Of a stretch of DNA of 64,000 nt, positions 59,413 through 64,000 are shown one piece after another. The position numbers and the translations under genes are program-made. Location of the stretch: positions 3,915,501-3,979,500 of the forward strand of contig NZ_CP035501.1 of assembly GCF_004135585.1 (NCBI RefSeq), in the 5' to 3' direction. This DNA is from Sphingosinicella sp. BN140058. Its GTDB lineage: Bacteria; Pseudomonadota; Alphaproteobacteria; Sphingomonadales; Sphingomonadaceae. The notes beneath the pieces are model-generated. The model saw nothing but the letters and a program-made list of their open reading frames with translations. It searched no databases and was not told the DNA's origin. Within the stretch, counting starts at the first letter, position 1. The number at the start of each line of letters is the position of its first letter.

Positions 59413-61844
59413 ACCTCGCCGAATATCGGTCGCGGGCGGACCGTCTCGCCGACCACCTGCCCTGGGCGGCGTCGGTGGCGCCGGGCGTGGTGCTGAACAA
59501 GGACGGGAGCTTCCAGCGCAGCTTCGCCTTTCGTGGTCCCGATCTCGAAAGCGCGACCGAGGCCGAGCTCGTCTCCGCCTGCGCCCGCGCCAACAATGCG
59601 CTGAAGCGGCTTGGCTCGGGCTGGGCCCTGTTCTTCGAAGCCGAGCGGCGGGAGGCCCAGGGTTATCCGGAAGGCCGCTTCCCGGATGCGGCATCCTGGC
59701 TGGTCGACCAGGAGCGCCGCGCCGGCTTCGAGGCGGCCGGCCGCCACTTCGAGAGCGTCTTTCACGGGACTTTGCTGTGGTTGCCGCCTGCGGACGGCAA
59801 GGACGCGGCCGCGCGCACCCTCGTCGAACGGCCGGGTGAGGCGCAAGGGCGGGACTGGCGTGCGGCGCTTGCCGGATTCGTCGCCGAGACCGATCGGGTG
59901 CTCGATCTCCTGTCGGGGTTCATGCCGGAGGTGCGGGCACTCGGCGATGCCGAGACGCTTACCTATCTGCACGGCACGATCTCCGATCGGCGCCACCGGG
60001 TCGGAGTGCCGGAGACGCCCGTCTATCTCGACGCGGTGCTCGCCGACACGCCGCTCGTCGGCGGCCTCGAGCCGAAGCTCGGTGCCCTTCACCTGCGCAC
60101 GCTGACCCTGCTCGGATTCCCGAGCCTCAGCCGTCCCGGCCTGCTCGACGCGCTCAACCACCAGGATTTCGGCTATCGCTGGGTAACCCGCTTCATCGCC
60201 CTCGACACGAGCGAGGCGACGCGGGCGCTGACCCGAATCCGGCGGCAATGGTTCAACAAGCGCAAGTCGGTCACCGCCCTGCTGCGCGAGGTGATGTACA
60301 ACCAGCCGGCGCAATTGCTCGACAGCGATGCCGACAACAAGGTCGTCGATGCCGATCTCGCCCTGCAGCTGCTCGGCGCCGATCATGTCGCGTTCGGCCA
60401 TCTGACCACCACCATAACCGTCGCCGACACCGACCGCGCGCGCGTCGAGGACAAGGTGCGGGCGGTCGAGCGGGTGGTCAACGGCCTCGGCTTCACCTGC
60501 ATCCGCGAGAGCGTGAACGCGGTCGAGGCGTGGCTGTCCTCGCTGCCGGGCCAGGTCTATGCCAATGTGCGCCAGCCGCTGGTTCACACCCTGAACCTTG
60601 CCCATCTGATGCCGCTGTCGGCGGTCTGGGCCGGACCCGAAGCCAATCGCCATTTCGGCGGACCGCCCTTGCTCCATGCGCAGAGCAGCGGATCGACGCC
60701 GTTCCGGCTCTCGACCCATGTCGGCGACGTCGGCCACATGCTCGTCGTCGGCCCCACCGGTGCCGGCAAGTCGGTGCTGCTCGCCCTCATCGCCTTCCAG
60801 TTCCGGCGCTATGCCGGGTCGCAGGTCTATATCTTCGACAAGGGCTATTCGGCCCGGGCGGCGGTGCTGGCGATGGGCGGCGCCCATCATGCGCTGGGGC
60901 AGGAGAAAGACGGCGGCGGAGACCTCGCCTTCCAGCCTCTCCGTGCGATCGACGATCCGGCGGAGCGCAGCTGGGCAGCGGAATGGATAACGGCGCTGCT
61001 GGCCCAGGACGGGGTCGCGGTCACGCCCGAGGTCAAGGAAGTGGTGTGGTCGGCGCTCGGCAGCCTTGCCTCGGCGCCTGCCGAGGAGCGTACGCTCACC
61101 GGCCTTGCCATTCTGCTCCAGTCGGCGGCGCTCCGCACCGCGCTCGCCGCCTACACGCTCGAGGGCCCGTACGGCCGCCTGCTCGACGCCGCGGAGCAGG
61201 GCCTCGCGCTTTGCGACGTGCAATGTTTCGAGACCGAGGCGCTGATGGGCCGGACAGGCGTGGTCGCCCCGGTGCTGACCTACCTTTTTCACCGGCTGGA
61301 GGAGCGGTTCGACGGACGTCCGACCCTGCTGGTGCTCGACGAGGCCTGGATCTTTCTCGACCATCCCCTGTTCGCCGCCCGCATCCGCGAATGGCTGAAG
61401 ACCTTGCGGAAGAAGAACGTGGCGGTGCTGTTCGCCACCCAGAGCCTCGCCGACATTGCCCGAAGCGCTATCGCTCCCGCAATCCTCGAGAGCTGTCCGC
61501 AGCGAATCCTCCTGCCCAACGACCGGGCAATCGAGCCGCAGTCGCGGGAGGCCTATGCGCGGTTCGGATTGAACGACCGGCAGATCGAACTGGTCAGCCG
61601 CGCAACGCCCAAGCGCCATTATTACCTGCAGTCCGCGCGCGGCAACCGCCTGTTCGAGCTTGGGCTCGGGCCGATCGCGCTCGCATTTTGCGGCGCCTCC
61701 GATCCGGCGAGCCAGGCGCGCATCGATGCCTTGCTCGCCGAGCATGGCCCCGAGGCCTTCGCGGCCCGCTTCCTCGAAAGCGCCGGCCTCGACTGGGCCG
61801 CCGACCTCCTCGCCGACTTTCCCGACGATCAACCGAAGGAGTAG
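59406..61844 (+). CDS. trbE: Conjugal transfer ATPase TrbE
   Basis: 812 residues, VirB4-type, the largest ATPase of the channel. Starts MLNLAEYRSRADRLADHLPW behind GGGG, within trbD. Walker A VVGPTGAGKSVLLAL (about 449-463), Walker B LLVLDEAWIFLD (about 641-652), then the ATQSLADIARSAIAPAI block. The region VKEVVWSALGSLA belongs to the CagE/TrbE/VirB domain. Full length. Confidence 0.96.
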   Translation: MLNLAEYRSRADRLADHLPWAASVAPGVVLNKDGSFQRSFAFRGPDLESATEAELVSACARANNALKRLGSGWALFFEAERREAQGYPEGRFPDAASWLVDQERRAGFEAAGRHFESVFHGTLLWLPPADGKDAAARTLVERPGEAQGRDWRAALAGFVAETDRVLDLLSGFMPEVRALGDAETLTYLHGTISDRRHRVGVPETPVYLDAVLADTPLVGGLEPKLGALHLRTLTLLGFPSLSRPGLLDALNHQDFGYRWVTRFIALDTSEATRALTRIRRQWFNKRKSVTALLREVMYNQPAQLLDSDADNKVVDADLALQLLGADHVAFGHLTTTITVADTDRARVEDKVRAVERVVNGLGFTCIRESVNAVEAWLSSLPGQVYANVRQPLVHTLNLAHLMPLSAVWAGPEANRHFGGPPLLHAQSSGSTPFRLSTHVGDVGHMLVVGPTGAGKSVLLALIAFQFRRYAGSQVYIFDKGYSARAAVLAMGGAHHALGQEKDGGGDLAFQPLRAIDDPAERSWAAEWITALLAQDGVAVTPEVKEVVWSALGSLASAPAEERTLTGLAILLQSAALRTALAAYTLEGPYGRLLDAAEQGLALCDVQCFETEALMGRTGVVAPVLTYLFHRLEERFDGRPTLLVLDEAWIFLDHPLFAARIREWLKTLRKKNVAVLFATQSLADIARSAIAPAILESCPQRILLPNDRAIEPQSREAYARFGLNDRQIELVSRATPKRHYYLQSARGNRLFELGLGPIALAFCGASDPASQARIDALLAEHGPEAFAARFLESAGLDWAADLLADFPDDQPKE

Positions 61845-61849
61845 ATGAC

Positions 61850-62596
61850 ATGCGCACGTCCACCCGCAAATATCTCGTCGTCACGGCGCTCGGCATCGCC
61901 GCTTTGGGGTCTCTCGCTTGTGCGCTTGGCATCTCTGCAGCGCCCGCGCACGCGCAGCTCAAGGTGTTCGATCCGACCAATTACAGCCAGAATCTGCTTA
62001 CCGCGGCGCGGACGCTGCAGCAGATCAACAACCAGATCCAGTCGCTACAGAACGAAACACGGATGCTGAGCAACCAGGCGAAGAACCTGTCCAGGATCGA
62101 CTTCCCGGAGCTGCGGCAATTGACCGGCGACCTGGAGGCAATCGACCGGCTGATGGCGCAGGCGCAAGGGCTGGATTTCGGGATCGACGGTCTCGACGCA
62201 CGCCTGGAGCGGCTGTTTCCGCAGGGAGTCGATGCGGGGATCGGCGCGCACCAGCGCGTGATCGACGCCAAGGCACGGCTGGAGGCCGCGCGGGCGGGGT
62301 TCCGCCGGGCGATCGGCGTCCAGTCTCAGCTGATGGCCAATTTGAAGGCCGACGCCGAGGCGCTGGATCGGATCGTCGGCAGGAGCCAGGGCGCCGAAGG
62401 CGCGCTCCAGGCGCAGCAGGCCGCGAACCAGCTGCTCGCGCTGACCGCCAAGCAGCAATTCCAGATCCAGACTCTGATGGCTGCCCAATATCGTGCCGAA
62501 GCCACGGACGCGGCACGCCGCGCCCAGGCCGAGGCGGAGGGACAGGCCGCCACCAGCAAGTTCCTCGGATCCGGGTCCGCTTACACGCCCGACTGA
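61850..62596 (+). CDS. trbJ: Conjugal transfer protein TrbJ
   Basis: 248 residues, VirB5-like minor pilus component. GAAGGAG precedes the ATG, 5 bp after the trbE stop. Signal peptide (VVTALGIAALGSLACALGIS, cleaved after APAHA), then the conserved LKVFDPTNYSQNLLTAARTL and QQINNQIQSLQNETRMLSNQ helices. The mature protein is a periplasmic helical bundle. Confidence 0.93.
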   Translation: MRTSTRKYLVVTALGIAALGSLACALGISAAPAHAQLKVFDPTNYSQNLLTAARTLQQINNQIQSLQNETRMLSNQAKNLSRIDFPELRQLTGDLEAIDRLMAQAQGLDFGIDGLDARLERLFPQGVDAGIGAHQRVIDAKARLEAARAGFRRAIGVQSQLMANLKADAEALDRIVGRSQGAEGALQAQQAANQLLALTAKQQFQIQTLMAAQYRAEATDAARRAQAEAEGQAATSKFLGSGSAYTPD

Positions 62597-62699
62597 ACGC
62601 CCGCCCGATGCCGGGCGGCGGGCAAGCGTGAAGCCGCATCGCCGCCCGGCTTCCCGGCTCCCGAGCGCCTCGCTCCACCCCTTACGCTGGACAAGATGC
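62597..62699. other. Gap where trbK is usually found
   Basis: 103 bp between trbJ and trbL. Related transfer operons have a small trbK-type gene here; I find no start, signal peptide or lipobox in any forward frame. It contains a GCCCGATGCCGGGC hairpin (62601-62614). Confidence 0.5.
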
Positions 62700-64000
62700 G
62701 TGACCGACCTCAACGTCATCGACCGCTTCCTGCAAGCCTTCATCCGCTACATCGACAGCGGGTTCGGGCTGCTCGGCGCCGACGTCCAGTTCCTCACGGC
62801 AACCCTGATCGGCATCGACATCACGCTTGCCGGCCTGTTCTGGGCGGTGGGCGGCGAGGACAATGTGATCGGCCGCTTCCTCCGCAAGATCCTCTATATC
62901 GGCGCCTTCTCGCTGATCCTGAACAGCTTCTCGCTGCTCGCCGACATCATCTTCCGGTCGTTCGCGCAGGCCGGGCTGACGGCTGGGGGAGGGACCCTGT
63001 CCGCCGAGGACCTGCTGCGGCCGGGCCGCCTTGCCGCGACCGGATACTCGGCCGCCTGGCCCCTGCTGGAGCAGGCCTCGGGCATGATGGGGTTCGTCAG
63101 TTTCTTCGAGAATTTCCTGACCATCTCGGTGCTGCTCTTCGCCTGGGCGATCGTCATCCTCGCCTTCTTCATCCTCGCCGTGCAGATGTTCGTGACGATC
63201 ATCGAGTTCAAGCTGACCAGCCTCGCCGGCTTCGTGCTGGTCCCGTTTGCGCTCTGGAACCGCACCGCCTTCCTCGCCGAGCGGGTGCTCGGCAACGTGG
63301 TCTCGTCAGGCATCAAGGTGATGGCGCTGGCGGTGATCGTCGGCATCGGCGCCAATTTCTTCGAGGCGTTCACGACCTCGATGCAGAGGCAGGAACCGGA
63401 CCTCGCTGCCGCCATGAGCCTGGCGCTGGGCGCGCTGTCGCTGTTCGGCCTCGGGATCTTCGGGCCGGGCATCGCGTCGGGCCTGGTCGCCGGTGCGCCC
63501 CAGCTCGGCGCCGGCGCGGCGCTCGGCACCGCCGCAGGCGCCGCCGGAGTGACCTTGCTTGCGGGAGGCGCGGCGGCTGGCGCCGCTCGCGCCGCCGGGG
63601 GCGCCGCGCTCGGTGCTGTCCGGGCCGGCACCTCCATGGGATCGGCGGCATCGACCGCTTACAGTCTCGGCAAGGAGACCGCGTCGTCACCAAGCGTTGG
63701 CGCGGGGCTCGGCGGCGTCGCACGGGCCGCCGGCGGTGCGATGCGCAACCGCGCGTCAGCCACGCTCGGCCTCGGCGAGGCCGCGGAGCGCGGCCGCGCA
63801 GCGGCATGGAACGCACTCAATCGAAAGCGCGCGGACGGTGGTTCCCCGAGCCCGGAGCCGACGGCGCAGACGCCCGCCTGGGCGCAGGCGCTGCGCAGCC
63901 GGCAAACGGCGCGCCACCATCAGCAAGCCGTCCTGCATGCTCTCCAGCAAGGCGACCGCGGCGGCGCGTCCGCCCACCCTGACATCAAGGAAAGGGACGA
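62700..64000 (+). CDS. trbL: Conjugal transfer membrane protein TrbL (3' end outside window)
   Basis: At least 433 residues from a GTG (VTDLNVIDRFLQAFIRYIDS), VirB6-like. Several membrane helices follow, such as FLTATLIGIDITLAGLFWAV, ILYIGAFSLILNSFSLLADI, FLTISVLLFAWAIVILAFFI and LTSLAGFVLVPFALWNRTAF. After about residue 250 comes an Ala/Gly-rich, low-complexity tail (GAALGTAAGAAGVTLLAGGA). The frame is open to the last base, so the C-terminus is cut by the window. The longest frame from 62696 in another phase is a shadow. Confidence 0.92.
   Translation, partial: MTDLNVIDRFLQAFIRYIDSGFGLLGADVQFLTATLIGIDITLAGLFWAVGGEDNVIGRFLRKILYIGAFSLILNSFSLLADIIFRSFAQAGLTAGGGTLSAEDLLRPGRLAATGYSAAWPLLEQASGMMGFVSFFENFLTISVLLFAWAIVILAFFILAVQMFVTIIEFKLTSLAGFVLVPFALWNRTAFLAERVLGNVVSSGIKVMALAVIVGIGANFFEAFTTSMQRQEPDLAAAMSLALGALSLFGLGIFGPGIASGLVAGAPQLGAGAALGTAAGAAGVTLLAGGAAAGAARAAGGAALGAVRAGTSMGSAASTAYSLGKETASSPSVGAGLGGVARAAGGAMRNRASATLGLGEAAERGRAAAWNALNRKRADGGSPSPEPTAQTPAWAQALRSRQTARHHQQAVLHALQQGDRGGASAHPDIKERD

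Noticed and set aside
59397..61832. 811-residue minus-strand frame opposite trbE
   Set aside because: Antisense shadow of the GC-rich trbE gene; no domain and typical shadow composition.
62696..63982. 428-residue plus-strand frame over trbL
   Set aside because: Arg-rich out-of-frame reading; the true frame from the GTG at 62700 encodes TrbL membrane helices.
1..64000. tRNA or rRNA genes as integration sites
   Set aside because: I looked for TTCGANTC-type T-loops with matching acceptor stems and for rRNA cores and found none that fold convincingly.

Overview
The window is GC-rich DNA of an alphaproteobacterium, most probably a sphingomonad. The grounds are the gene families (DUF6894, sphingomonad-type TraG/Trb transfer genes, the DUF3363 relaxase, a short tyrosine recombinase) and the intergenic repeats. 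It reads as part of a conjugative replicon, either a large plasmid or an integrative and conjugative element; no attachment site or replication origin is visible to decide between them.

Layout. 0-10.7 kb: signalling genes. A minus-strand pair makes and breaks cyclic-di-GMP (MHYT-PAS-GGDEF-EAL and HD-GYP), with a methyl-accepting chemotaxis protein, a single-domain response regulator, small unknown genes and a transposase remnant. 11.1-21.9 kb: mobile-element backbone with a ParB-like protein, a DUF2493/SLOG protein, an ArdC antirestriction protein, an MNT-HEPN protein, SSB, and a DUF3363 relaxase preceded by a candidate oriT. Several of these genes have long, hairpin-rich GC leaders. 22-36.5 kb: cargo with a defence-island look: tyrosine recombinase, exonuclease-BRCT protein, TIR protein, coiled-coil membrane proteins, a lipoprotein, an OLD-nuclease/UvrD-helicase pair (Gabija-like), and decayed RES and IS3 genes.

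36.76-55.04 kb is the most striking part. I count 22 copies of a roughly 145-bp repeat, all in the same orientation, bounding 21 intervals, and each interval holds exactly one cargo gene. The genes lie on both strands (11 plus, 10 minus). They are mostly small membrane proteins, lipoproteins, secreted proteins or soluble proteins of unknown function, plus a Crp/Fnr regulator, an ankyrin protein and a TonB-domain protein. One unit is present twice with about eight mismatches in 500 bp, and its edges fall inside the flanking repeats. Two different IS1182-type elements have inserted at the same CACC of two repeat copies. The repeats lack integron attC core sites and no integron integrase is present, so this looks like a cassette array of another kind.

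55.4-64 kb: conjugation genes traG, a CopG-type regulator, trbB, trbC, trbD, trbE, trbJ and trbL (running off the end), in one closely packed operon. The relaxase and the coupling protein are thus separated by about 33 kb of cargo, which marks the gap as an insertion hotspot in the transfer backbone.
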